Source of the DNA: DASPKM01 sp035628135
Lineage (GTDB): Bacteria; Bacteroidota; Bacteroidia; Chitinophagales; Chitinophagaceae
Assembly: GCA_035628135.1 (NCBI GenBank)
Contig: DASPKM010000010.1
Span: forward strand, 434,001 to 498,000
Direction: 5' to 3'
DNA length: 64,000 nucleotides
Part shown: in pieces, positions 27,200 through 36,020 of the stretch
Layout of the letters: each line of letters opens with the position of its first letter
Numbering within the stretch: the first letter of the stretch is position 1
Position numbers and translations under genes: made by a program
Notes under the pieces: model-generated
Told to the model about the DNA's origin: nothing
The model's input: the letters and a program-made list of their open reading frames with translations, nothing else
Databases searched by the model: none

Positions 27200-28102
27200 T
27201 TATTTGTGCGTTCCGTAGTTTTTTTCCCCCGCCGTAATCGCCAATGGCAGCAGGTTCTGAGGGGGCGGCAAAGGGCAGGTTGCGTGGTCGGTAAATGCAC
27301 AGGGCGGGTTGTAAGCCTTATTAAAATCCAGGATGGTGGCGCCGTTGGGACCGGGGTTCTTTACATATACATACCTTCCTGACGGGTAGGTGTCCACGCC
27401 GTTGGTCTCGTCACCGAATATGATGAACAGCTCGTCGCCGTTATCGTCCAGCGCATCCAGGGAATAACGCTTGCCCCCAAGGGTAAATACCAATTTACCG
27501 GGAGAAGACACCGTGCTGGTTTGTCCCAACACGTTTTTAATGGCAATACCGCCCGGCACCGAAGGTTCCAGCACAGCACTGATCCTCCACGCGCTGTCGA
27601 CTTCATAGCGCTCAATTCCCTTAAAATCCTTCACCGCCAGGCTTTCCAGGTTGCGTATGCGCACCCCAAATTTATCCCCGCGCCTGATAATGTTCCATTT
27701 TAACGGGCCAAGCTGTGTTTCCCGTGCCGAATCCTTATCGAATACCACGGCCTCCTGCACAGGCTTACCGTTAACGGTGATGTTCACACCGTTTTTTACC
27801 ACCATTCTTACCGTTGCGTCTATTAATTCAAAATAACCCGCGTCGGCAGGCATAGTGCCTTCGGGAAATCTAACGGCAACGCCCGGGCCGCTGCCAAAGC
27901 TGTTTTTGCCCGGGGATAACCAGTACAATCCAACGAGGTTCAGCCATCCATTTTCTGATCGCAGGTCTTTGATGCGCTGTTTATGCCATTGTTCAATTTC
28001 ATCATGGTAGGCAGTGCGCAGCTGGGCCCTAACTCCGGCAGCCATTATCATCATCGCAATAAACAGAAATACACGCGCCGTAACCACGGAAAGAATATTC
28101 AT
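27200..28102 (-). CDS. DUF1684 exported protein
   Basis: Protein of 300 residues from ATG 28102 (MNILSVVTARVFLFIAMMIMAAGVRA, a signal peptide); an upstream in-frame start at 28138 would spoil it. The mature part is a DUF1684 domain: WHKQRIKDLRSENGWLNLVGLYWL, FGVRIRNLE, and near the end FIIFGDETNG and FNKAYNPPCAFTDHATCPLPPPQN, the family's most conserved block. The function is unknown. It lies 36 nt downstream of a lipoprotein gene and is probably co-transcribed. Confidence 0.88.
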   Translation of the reverse strand: MNILSVVTARVFLFIAMMIMAAGVRAQLRTAYHDEIEQWHKQRIKDLRSENGWLNLVGLYWLSPGKNSFGSGPGVAVRFPEGTMPADAGYFELIDATVRMVVKNGVNITVNGKPVQEAVVFDKDSARETQLGPLKWNIIRRGDKFGVRIRNLESLAVKDFKGIERYEVDSAWRISAVLEPSVPGGIAIKNVLGQTSTVSSPGKLVFTLGGKRYSLDALDDNGDELFIIFGDETNGVDTYPSGRYVYVKNPGPNGATILDFNKAYNPPCAFTDHATCPLPPPQNLLPLAITAGEKNYGTHK

Positions 28103-28138
28103 ACTCCAGGTAGTGATTTGGTGCAAAGATACCGCCAA

Positions 28139-28906
28139 TCACTTCAACCGTTCGTATATCTCTATCGACTTATCGCCATTGGCAAACGTAATGGTTTGCT
28201 TATAGGAATCCTTGCCCATGAATTCGATGTCCACCTCGTACGTTTTGCCCAGGGTGGTGGAGAAAGTGGAATTGACAATGGTTTCCCTGATCTTGTTTTG
28301 ATTTACCATTTCAAACGGTCCATAGCCAAATACGGAAGTCCTCCTGTTGAGCGAATCCCTGACGGTAATGGCCCAGATAAAATAACCCGATTGAAAGGCT
28401 TTGTACTCGAGCGGATTGTTGTTTACCGATGAATCTCCCTTGGCAGTAATGTAAATATTCTTCACTTGTTTCCAGGCGCCGTCAAGCGGGCTCGCCAGTT
28501 CGCGGCTGGCATTTTCATAGTCTTCCGTGAGCTTGTAGGTCTTCCCTTCCATTTGAAGGTTTTCGATCACCTGCCGGAACCCGTCCATATTTTGCTCTAC
28601 GGACAATTCGAACGTATCCATCTTTTCTCCATCTACGGCCGTATAGAACCGGTATTCTGTCAGTTTGCCGTCTTTTACAGCATACCTGCCAATGCCGAAG
28701 TTGGCAAATGAGTCCGATACATTGGGCGAGGCGTACATCATGAACCCATCGGTAAAGATCTTTAATTGCTTGCGGTCGATGATGGAATCTTTTGTGCCAT
28801 CGTTAATGACCTGGCTGGTCATGGAGTAAGCGCCTTTCATATCTGCTTCGGGCTTGGGACCGCAGGCGATGAGCAGGAGTAGAATACATGCGGGTAAGTT
28901 TTTCAT
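28139..28906 (-). CDS. predicted lipoprotein, function unknown
   Basis: Protein of 255 residues with a lipoprotein signal (MKNLPACILLLLIAC, lipidated Cys about 15). The body has two similar lipocalin-like halves, each starting with a KGAYSM/DGAWKQV-type segment (about 24 and 143) and ending in a YKLTEDY/YEVDIEF-type strand. This suggests duplicated beta-barrel domains of the Bacteroidota 'membrane or secreted protein' class. No catalytic motif. It precedes the DUF1684 gene. Confidence 0.75.
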   Translation of the reverse strand: MKNLPACILLLLIACGPKPEADMKGAYSMTSQVINDGTKDSIIDRKQLKIFTDGFMMYASPNVSDSFANFGIGRYAVKDGKLTEYRFYTAVDGEKMDTFELSVEQNMDGFRQVIENLQMEGKTYKLTEDYENASRELASPLDGAWKQVKNIYITAKGDSSVNNNPLEYKAFQSGYFIWAITVRDSLNRRTSVFGYGPFEMVNQNKIRETIVNSTFSTTLGKTYEVDIEFMGKDSYKQTITFANGDKSIEIYERLK

Positions 28907-29091
28907 AACCGGTAATTTTCGTGGTCATTTAAAATGTTACCAAGACCCTTTCTGCGGTTATTTTGCACAATCTTGCATGACTTTTTCCTTTCATTGGCTT
29001 TGGGGTGAAGCATTTTCCCACAAGCATGATTTTTATAGGCGGAGATAAGAGCGTGTAGCTTTGAAGTGGCTATCTAAATTTACGAAAAATT

Positions 29092-30024
29092 TCATCCTGC
29101 TGTATCAATTTTCCTGGCCGGCATCAACGAATGCAAATTGGCAATAAGCAGTCCCATCAGTATGATGGCAAGGCTTATCAATGTAACATTGCTGAATTCT
29201 TCGTTCAGCAATATGCTTGCTTCGATAGTGCTGAAGATAGGAATGAGGTTGCCAAAGAGCGCTGTTCTTGCCGGCCCAATGCGCCTTATTGAAATATTCC
29301 ACGAAAGGAAGGAGATAACGGAGGCGCCTATCCCAAGATAAAGGATGGATAAAACGATGGTCTCGTTCCATGCAAACCGGTGGCCCATGCTTCTATCGAT
29401 GATCAGGGCAGGAATGAGAAAAATGGTACCCAAAAGAAATATGGCGAAAAGAAAACTGATGGCAGAAACACCGGCTGGCTTTTTCCGCACCAGCACTGTA
29501 TAAATCGCAAAGGCCAGGGCTGCCAACAGGATCCAGATATCACCCGTAGAAAGTGTGAAATGCCGCAATCCTTCCCAATTTCCACCGGAAATCAATATAA
29601 CGATGCCCGCAACGCAAAGGATGGTGCCTATGATCTGGTACAATGATATCCGCTGTTTTAAAAACAAGGCAGTTATCAGCAATACAAAAATGGGTGCGGC
29701 CGTAGTGCCTATCAGCGCCAGGTTGGTGGCCGATGAATATTTTCCACCCACATACACGAATGTATTGAACACGGTAACGCCGCTTAAGGCCGCAAAGCAC
29801 AATTGCCAAAGGTGAGGACGCAGCAGCTTCCATTCCTGCACCAATTTTGAATAAGCAAAAGGCAGCAGCACCAATGTGGCAACCACCCATCGAAGCGAAT
29901 TGAGCGCAACAGGAGAGATGCTCTTGTTCAAGCCCCGCGCTGCAATAAAATTGCCCGACCATAGAAGGGTAGCCAGCAATGCAAAAGCAAAGCCTATCAG
30001 GAAATTGTGCCGGTTTTGGGTCAT
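29092..30024 (-). CDS. DMT-superfamily (EamA) transporter
   Basis: Inner-membrane protein of 310 residues with ten predicted helices in two EamA repeats: N-half LLWSGNFIAARGLNKSISPVALNSLRW, C-half LLAALAFAIYTVLVRKK. It probably exports metabolites or amino acids. The C-terminus is short and basic. It stands alone between the lipoprotein and OmpA genes, 30 nt from the OmpA stop, in the same direction. Confidence 0.9.
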   Translation of the reverse strand: MTQNRHNFLIGFAFALLATLLWSGNFIAARGLNKSISPVALNSLRWVVATLVLLPFAYSKLVQEWKLLRPHLWQLCFAALSGVTVFNTFVYVGGKYSSATNLALIGTTAAPIFVLLITALFLKQRISLYQIIGTILCVAGIVILISGGNWEGLRHFTLSTGDIWILLAALAFAIYTVLVRKKPAGVSAISFLFAIFLLGTIFLIPALIIDRSMGHRFAWNETIVLSILYLGIGASVISFLSWNISIRRIGPARTALFGNLIPIFSTIEASILLNEEFSNVTLISLAIILMGLLIANLHSLMPARKIDTAG

Positions 30025-30054
30025 TATGCACGCAAGATAAGCCTGCGTTTATAA

Positions 30055-31680
30055 TCAACTCTTCAAAATCTTAAACTCTACCCTGCGGTTCAGTTGCCTG
30101 TTCTCGGGATTGTCGCTGCCATCGGAATTGGTATTGGGCACAACGGGCTTGGTCTCTCCATAGCCCTGCGATATGATGCGTGAAGGAGCAATGCCTTTTG
30201 ACAGAATGTATTCGCGCACCGAGCGGGCCCTGTCATCGCTCAGCTTGAAGTTGTAATCATCCGCACCCTTGCTGTCGGTATGCGCGCTCATTTCAATTTC
30301 TATCGTAGGATTTTCATTCAGCAATTTCACAACCCTGTCCAACTCGATGAACGATTCAGGCCGCAGGTCCCATTTATCGAAATCGAAAAACACATTGTTC
30401 AACCGCACCACCTGGCCAATCTCGATGGGCACGAGGTATAGATCTTTATGGATTTCCTTATAGCCTGCTTTCACCAGCGAATCGAGCTTGAGGTTTTCAG
30501 ACACCGCAAAGAATTTATCCGCAGTGGCCCTGATGCTATAGTTTTTATCGTACGGCAATATCACTTTAAATGATCCATCGATAGGGCTCGACATACCATT
30601 ACCTGCCTCCACGCCATCGGGCAGGGTTTCATATACCAGCGAAGCGCTCAGCGGCTCTTTTGTCTTTTGATTGTACACGTTACCATGCACCAACACTACG
30701 GGATTGGGCTTTTCGCGCTCCAGCAATTTCACGCGAACAATATCGCTTTCGCCGAGTGTGTTGGAGCTGCTGGTAAGGTATGCATACTCGCCACCGGCGT
30801 CCAGTGTAAAAAATGCGTCCCAGTTCTCGGTGTTGATAGGAGTGCCGAGGTTAACGGGATCGCTCCATTTCTGCCAGGTCTTGTCGAGCCTCCTGGTCAT
30901 CCAGATATCGTTGTCGCCTACTCCTCCGGGACGGTTGCTGCTGAAATACAGCGTTACACCATCCGAAGCAAGGTAGGGCGTCATTTCATCGTATTCTGGC
31001 AGGTTTATCTTTTTACCGAGGCTTTTCGGTTCGGACCAGGTGCCATCTCTTTCAAGAAAGCAAACGAAGATGTCGTTGTTTTCGCCGCCCTTTTCCGGCG
31101 TCATGTACAACAACAGCGTCTTTCCATCGCTGGCCATGGTAGCGCCTGATTGCAGACCGCGGTCGTATTTGTAATATTCTCTTATCACCAATGCATTGGG
31201 TTCGCTCCAGTTGCCGCTCTTCGTCAGGTGGCAAAGGCTTACGCCTTTTCCATTGAATGCGCCATGGGTAAACGATCCGCGGATGAGTATCCTGTTGTTA
31301 TCGGGCGAGATCCAATACACCGCGTTATAGGGCATGGTGTTTAGTGGGTATCCCAGGTGCATGGCGTCCTGCCACTTGCCTGAGCTGTCTTTTTCAGAAT
31401 ACCATATGTCCTGCGAGTTGGGAATGGTGCGATACTTTGTATTTTCAGGATGGTTCTCGCAAATGAAGAATAGTCTCTTGCCATCCGCCGAAACAGTAGG
31501 CCTTAGCTCGGGTAAAACGGTATTTACGCGAAACCCCAGGTTCTCGATCTTGAGAATGGTATTCGAGGTAATTACGTTGTCTTTCTGCGGCTTCAATACG
31601 CCCCCGGTATCGGTAGATGGTTGCGCAAGGGTAAATTGAATAAACGCCAGCAATGCCAGCAAAGAGGTTAGGGTTTTCAC
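30055..31680 (-). CDS. OmpA-family protein with PD40 propeller and CarboxypepD_reg domain
   Basis: Envelope protein of 541 residues with signal peptide MKTLTSLLALLAFIQFTLA. A WD40/PD40-like propeller (about 50-325) carries repeats such as YFSSNRPGGVGDNDIWMTRR. A carboxypeptidase-regulatory-like beta-sandwich (about 340-410) and a C-terminal OmpA peptidoglycan-binding domain (about 425-541: FFDFDKWDLRPES ... EMSAHTDSKG ... NRQLNRRVEF) follow. This architecture is typical of Bacteroidota, where related proteins (PorE-like) link the T9SS or outer membrane to peptidoglycan. Confidence 0.92.
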   Translation of the reverse strand: MKTLTSLLALLAFIQFTLAQPSTDTGGVLKPQKDNVITSNTILKIENLGFRVNTVLPELRPTVSADGKRLFFICENHPENTKYRTIPNSQDIWYSEKDSSGKWQDAMHLGYPLNTMPYNAVYWISPDNNRILIRGSFTHGAFNGKGVSLCHLTKSGNWSEPNALVIREYYKYDRGLQSGATMASDGKTLLLYMTPEKGGENNDIFVCFLERDGTWSEPKSLGKKINLPEYDEMTPYLASDGVTLYFSSNRPGGVGDNDIWMTRRLDKTWQKWSDPVNLGTPINTENWDAFFTLDAGGEYAYLTSSSNTLGESDIVRVKLLEREKPNPVVLVHGNVYNQKTKEPLSASLVYETLPDGVEAGNGMSSPIDGSFKVILPYDKNYSIRATADKFFAVSENLKLDSLVKAGYKEIHKDLYLVPIEIGQVVRLNNVFFDFDKWDLRPESFIELDRVVKLLNENPTIEIEMSAHTDSKGADDYNFKLSDDRARSVREYILSKGIAPSRIISQGYGETKPVVPNTNSDGSDNPENRQLNRRVEFKILKS

Positions 31681-31805
31681 AAACAGTGGATTTTTACTGT
31701 AGCAATAACGTAAAACGATCGCCGGTAATTGTTAGCGCGGCTTAAGATATTCCACCGGGCAATTCCCTTCCATGTTGCTTACACTCAATTTTTTACGTAA
31801 GTTTT

Positions 31806-31842
31806 CCCGGCCGGCGGCCACAATTTTGTAACCCCGGCCGGG
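31806..31842. repeat. GC-rich inverted repeat before the sigma factor gene
   Basis: CCCGGCCGG (31806-31814) / CCGGCCGGG (31834-31842), a perfect 9-bp inverted repeat with a 19-nt spacer, about 80 nt before the sigma factor ATG. It could be an operator or hairpin; there is no other evidence. Confidence 0.4.
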
Positions 31843-31922
31843 TTGGCTGTCTCTAATGGTTGAGGACGCAACAGTATTTCTTTTTACCTGAACTTTGCCA
31901 CAGCCTGTTCAAAATACTTTTA

Positions 31923-32582
31923 ATGCAAGCCGTAAAACAATTTGAAACGATCGGCGAGCCCGAACTTATCCAGAAAATCAAAGATGGCGAAACCGGGCTT
32001 TTCGAAATCCTTATCAGAAGAAACAATCCGTTCCTGTACAAGGTGGGAATGTCCTATGGCTACCGCCATGAAGACGTTGAAGACCTGATGCAGGAATCTT
32101 TTATTTGCGCTTTTCTAAACCTGGAAAAATTCGAGCAGCGGTCTTCGTTTAAGACCTGGGTTGTAAGGATCATGTTGAACCAATGCTACAGAAAGGCGCA
32201 AAAGCTAAGTTTCAAAAATGAAAAGACGGTCAATGCGGAAGCCGATGAAAAACAAATTCCCCTGTTCCAAAACCAACCATCGATGGACACCTATAAAGCT
32301 GTCATCAACCGGGAGCTTAGCCATGTGATCGGCGAAGCCATTACCCGCATGCCTATTGATTACCGCATGGTGTTTTCATTGCGGGAACTTAATGGCATGA
32401 GCACCGCCGAAACCGCGGAAGTACTGGAAATTTCCGAAGCAAATGTGAAGGTAAGATTGAACCGCGCCCGGCACATGCTCCGTGACATGGTGGAGAAAAT
32501 GTACTCCCCGGAAGAGATCTTCGAATTCAACCTCGTATACTGCGACCGTATTGTAAACAGGGTAATGAAACTCATACCTTAA
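31923..32582 (+). CDS. ECF RNA polymerase sigma factor
   Basis: Sigma-70 family ECF factor of 219 residues from ATG 31923 (MQAVKQFETIGEPELIQKI). A TTG frame extension to 31860 looks untranslated. Region 2 covers about 20-90 (YRHEDVEDLMQESFICAFLNLEKF) and region 4 about 140-190 (LRELNGMSTAETAEVLEISEANVKVRLNRARHML). No anti-sigma factor gene follows; the next gene is a small lipoprotein, then a two-kinase locus. It may be controlled by that envelope-sensing locus, but this is only inferred from position. Confidence 0.92.
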   Translation: MQAVKQFETIGEPELIQKIKDGETGLFEILIRRNNPFLYKVGMSYGYRHEDVEDLMQESFICAFLNLEKFEQRSSFKTWVVRIMLNQCYRKAQKLSFKNEKTVNAEADEKQIPLFQNQPSMDTYKAVINRELSHVIGEAITRMPIDYRMVFSLRELNGMSTAETAEVLEISEANVKVRLNRARHMLRDMVEKMYSPEEIFEFNLVYCDRIVNRVMKLIP

Positions 32583-32782
32583 TTCCCCCGCGCCTGTTCT
32601 TAATTTTCCCAGCCCCGCGCTACCGCAGCCTGGGATTGGACTAGCTTATTCCCGGAGTCCAGGGCCCCTGTCCCAATTCATGCAGCCTTTCCACCAATTC
32701 ACCCGCTGGCGTATTGCCGCAGGGACCGGCCATGGCTACCTTGCAGCAGGTTTATATTGATACATCCTACAATCTACAAGCC

Positions 32783-33028
32783 ATGCGAAAGGTATTTTTT
32801 ACAGCAGCGCTCCTCTTTATAGGGATTGTTGCCCCCATTCTTGCATGTTCCGACAATTCGTGCAAGACCGAAGCCCCTGTACTGGCAATGCCGGCAGAGG
32901 TTATCGGCCAGGAAGAAACCGATACCCCAGCTATCCGCTCGCAGGTGCCCTGGTTAGACAATAAGAACCTGAGCGACAAGGATATTAACGATATTATGAA
33001 ACAGTCTAAAGAGTCATTGGGTCATTAG
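32783..33028 (+). CDS. small predicted lipoprotein
   Basis: Protein of 81 residues from ATG 32783 (MRKVFFTAALLFIGIVAPILAC, a lipoprotein signal with Cys at about 22). The mature part is short and acidic and ends with an alpha-helical DKDINDIMKQSKESLG segment. It stands upstream of the tandem LytS kinases in the same orientation. It could be their envelope partner or an output. I do not recognise a family. Confidence 0.6.
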   Translation: MRKVFFTAALLFIGIVAPILACSDNSCKTEAPVLAMPAEVIGQEETDTPAIRSQVPWLDNKNLSDKDINDIMKQSKESLGH

Positions 33029-33088
33029 CTGATTGAGTCATTAGGGCGAACAATTAAATGTCTTAATGACCCATTGGCCTAATGACTT
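33013..33088. repeat. palindromic repeat cluster with GTCATTRGGTCATTAG units
   Basis: Units GTCATTGGGTCATTAG (33013-33028) and AGTCATTAG (33036-33044) face TAATGACCCA (33064-33073) and CTAATGACT (33079-33087) in inverted orientation. Similar units occur at 49982-50036. It looks like an interspersed REP-like hairpin between the lipoprotein and the first kinase. Confidence 0.55.
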
Positions 33089-33098
33089 AATTTGTAGT

Positions 33099-34154
33099 AT
33101 GAAGCTGCCCCGATTCAATAGTAAGGACAACCTGGTGATGGTGCTGGTGGTGGTTCCATTCGTGGTAATGGTCAACAGCTTTATTTTCGGCAAGGCCTAT
33201 TTTACAGACTGGCGGTTGCTGGCATCGGCCACGGCCATTTCGGCTGTGCTGTTTTGTTTTTTCTTTATGATGTGCGGGGTCATTGCCATTACGTTGCGCA
33301 ACCGCATGCCCGATGAGCGCCTGACGGGCATTCGCATGGCGCTGTGCATGCTGATATTCATCCTGATGTCGGGCTTGTTTTTGCTGTTCCTGTTCCTGGG
33401 ATATGAAAAGATCAATTTCTTCGGTTACCGCTTCAACGAAACGCGGTTTACCTATGCCTATATTTCACTGGCCATTATCAATATTTCGCTTACGCTGGTA
33501 ATGGAAGGCATTTCCCGGTTCGATCAATGGAAACTGGCCCAGAAAGAAACAGAAGCATTGAAGAATGTGTATCAGAAAAGCCAATTATTGGGATTGAAAA
33601 GCCAGGTGAACCCACACTTCCTGTTCAACAGTCTCAATTCGCTTTCGAGCCTGATCAATGAAGATGAAGACAAGGCAGAACGGTTCCTGGATGAAATGAG
33701 CAAGGTGTACCGCTACATGCTGCGCAACGAGGAAGATCAGTTGGTGGAATTGCAGACGGAACTGCAATTCATCAAATCCTATTTATACCTGCTGAAAGCA
33801 AGGTATGGCGAAGGGCTTCAATTGGAAACGGACATCAGCGAGGAACACAAAGGCAAATACATTCCACCACTCACACTGCAGGTGCTGGTAGAAAATGCGT
33901 TTTCCCAGAACACCATGAGCAAAAGCAATCCCTTGAAGATCGTTATCAGCTCTGGTGAAAATGAACAATTGGTGGTGAGCAATAACCTGCAGCCTAAGGT
34001 GGTAACTGAATATGCAGATCATGAAAAAGCGGTAGATAACCTGATCAGCAAATACCGGCTGTTGAACCAGCCGGCCGTTGTGATTAAAGAAGAAAGCGAT
34101 CAAAGAAGGATATACATACCCCTGATCAGTCAAAAGGAGGAAGTGGCGATATGA
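33099..34154 (+). CDS. LytS-type histidine kinase, first of a tandem pair
   Basis: Kinase of 351 residues from ATG 33099 (MKLPRFNSKDNLVMV); the upstream in-frame codons lie in the repeat. Four membrane helices (about 10-140) are followed by a His_kinase domain with H173 in QVNPHFLFNSLNSLSSL and an HATPase-like end. The ATP-site motifs are weaker than in the next gene: LVENAFSQN instead of LVENVVKHN, and AVDNL instead of GLDNI. Its stop overlaps the next start (ATGA). It may be a partly degenerate partner in a heterodimer. Confidence 0.9.
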   Translation: MKLPRFNSKDNLVMVLVVVPFVVMVNSFIFGKAYFTDWRLLASATAISAVLFCFFFMMCGVIAITLRNRMPDERLTGIRMALCMLIFILMSGLFLLFLFLGYEKINFFGYRFNETRFTYAYISLAIINISLTLVMEGISRFDQWKLAQKETEALKNVYQKSQLLGLKSQVNPHFLFNSLNSLSSLINEDEDKAERFLDEMSKVYRYMLRNEEDQLVELQTELQFIKSYLYLLKARYGEGLQLETDISEEHKGKYIPPLTLQVLVENAFSQNTMSKSNPLKIVISSGENEQLVVSNNLQPKVVTEYADHEKAVDNLISKYRLLNQPAVVIKEESDQRRIYIPLISQKEEVAI

Positions 34155-35242
34155 AAAAGTGGATCAAACCAACCAAATTGCAATGGTACTCGTTCCTGGC
34201 ATCCATGCCGGTGATAGCTTTTTTGCTCAATTATATCCTGTACGATGAAAGGTTGTTCAGTGATTACAAGGTTTGGCTTATTTCAATGCCGCTGATATTT
34301 TTCCTGGGCCTGGGTTCGTGGAGAGGGCATACCATTATCGGTAATGGCATTAAAAAAAGATACCCGGGATTAAGGCAAACCAAAACAAGGATCCTGATAC
34401 TCGCGGTATGCATCATTCCTTTTATGTCGTTTTCCGTTGCGCTGATCTTCTTTTTGTATGATGCGCTTGGCATATTGGGGTACAGGCTTAACTACGACGA
34501 TCTGAAGATCGGTTTGCTGGTAGGGTTTTGCGTGAACATTATTTTTGAAACGATGTATGAAGCGGATTATGTGCTGGAAAAATACAAGGAAAGCGTAGAG
34601 GAAAAAGAAACCTTTCAACAGTTATCGCTGCAGCAGGAGTTCGATACATTAAAGAGCCAGGTGAACCCGCATTTTTTATTCAACTGCTTCAATACGCTGT
34701 CATCGCTTATTGGAGAGGACAAGAAAAAGGCCGAAAGCTTTTTAAATGAATTGAGCAAGGTGTACCGTTACCTGCTGCGCAACAATGAAGACGGGCTGAG
34801 CACCGTGGAAAATGAAGTGAAATTTATTCAATCGTATTATAAGCTTTTGCAAACGCGCCATGGTGAAGCGGTGCGCATCAACGTGCAGATCGATAAAAGG
34901 TATAATCCTTACCTGTTGCCTTCGCTTTCTTTGCAATTGCTGGTGGAGAACGTGGTAAAGCACAACGTGCTTTCTAAAAACAAACCGCTGGTGATCGACA
35001 TATTCACCACGGCGGGCAACAAGCTGGTGGTGAACAACAACCTGCAACGCAGGACCATTAAAGCGCCGAGCAATAAAGTAGGGCTTGATAATATCAAGGC
35101 AAAATATGCCTTGCTGAACCAGCCGGGCTTTCAGGTAATGGAAGATGGAAAGAACTTTACCGTAGTATTGCCTGTTATCTGGAACAATGCCCAGCAGCAG
35201 GCAAGAAAAAGCGATAAAGAAGAATTGAACATTCAAGCATAA
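34151..35242 (+). CDS. LytS-type histidine kinase, second of a tandem pair
   Basis: Kinase of 363 residues, homologous throughout to the previous one. Four helices (about 15-140) and H174 in QVNPHFLFNCFNTLSSL; the N-box LVENVVKHN and GLDNIKAKYALL are kept. The G1 position is VVNNNLQRR, common in this class. Translation starts at the ATG of a 4-nt ATGA overlap, with AAGGAGG about 10 nt upstream. The LytTR regulator gene follows by 12 nt, so the three genes form one signalling operon. Confidence 0.92.
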   Translation: MKKWIKPTKLQWYSFLASMPVIAFLLNYILYDERLFSDYKVWLISMPLIFFLGLGSWRGHTIIGNGIKKRYPGLRQTKTRILILAVCIIPFMSFSVALIFFLYDALGILGYRLNYDDLKIGLLVGFCVNIIFETMYEADYVLEKYKESVEEKETFQQLSLQQEFDTLKSQVNPHFLFNCFNTLSSLIGEDKKKAESFLNELSKVYRYLLRNNEDGLSTVENEVKFIQSYYKLLQTRHGEAVRINVQIDKRYNPYLLPSLSLQLLVENVVKHNVLSKNKPLVIDIFTTAGNKLVVNNNLQRRTIKAPSNKVGLDNIKAKYALLNQPGFQVMEDGKNFTVVLPVIWNNAQQQARKSDKEELNIQA

Positions 35243-35254
35243 ATTCGTTGAAGC

Positions 35255-36019
35255 ATGAAGATATTAATTGTAGAAGATGAGGAACTGGCAGTAAAGAAGC
35301 TGCAGAAAACGCTGTCCTCCATCGACGATACGGCAACTGTAGTTGGGGTGACCGACAGCATTAAAAGCAGCGTGGAATGGTTGCAGGACAATGTTCCGCC
35401 GGACCTGATCCTGATGGACATTGAACTGGCGGACGGCCAGAGCTTTGAGGTGTTCAACCTGGTGGACGTAAAGAGCCCTGTTATCTTTACCACTTCTTAC
35501 GACGAATATGCACTGAAAGCTTTTAAGGTAAACAGTGTAGACTACCTGCTGAAACCTATCCAGAAAGATGAATTGCAGGCAGCGCTGACCAAATACAAAA
35601 AGCTGCAGGAAAAGAACAAAGCAGAGCTGAACATCGACAGCCTCGTAAAGGAATTGCAACAAAAACTACAACCTAAAGAATACAGGAAACGATTCCTGGT
35701 AAAGCACGCGCAAAAACTGGTGAGCATCGAAATAGACGAGATAGCCTATTTCTACAGCGATGGCAGGCTCAATTTTTTTAAAACCCCCGATAACAGGAAG
35801 TTCGTGGTAGACTATACCATGGATGAATTGGAAGACATGCTCGATCCTGCGCGGTACTTCCGCATCAGCCGTTCGTTTTATGTTTCGGCGGCCTGCATAG
35901 ATAAGATCGATGATTATTTCGGCAACCGCCTGATATTGCAAGTGAAGCCCGCAGTAGATAAAGAAGCGCTGGTAAGCCGCGAGAAGGTCAGCGATTTCAA
36001 AAAATGGATGGGCAAATAG
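35255..36019 (+). CDS. LytTR-family response regulator
   Basis: Regulator of 254 residues: receiver domain with E7/D8 and phospho-acceptor D55 (LILMDIELAD), a linker helix (about 120-145), and a LytTR domain (about 150-250: YFRISRSFYVSAACIDKI). It is the likely output of the two kinases upstream. Its stop lies one base from the stop of a convergent propeller kinase gene. Confidence 0.93.
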   Translation: MKILIVEDEELAVKKLQKTLSSIDDTATVVGVTDSIKSSVEWLQDNVPPDLILMDIELADGQSFEVFNLVDVKSPVIFTTSYDEYALKAFKVNSVDYLLKPIQKDELQAALTKYKKLQEKNKAELNIDSLVKELQQKLQPKEYRKRFLVKHAQKLVSIEIDEIAYFYSDGRLNFFKTPDNRKFVVDYTMDELEDMLDPARYFRISRSFYVSAACIDKIDDYFGNRLILQVKPAVDKEALVSREKVSDFKKWMGK

Positions 36020-36020
36020 T

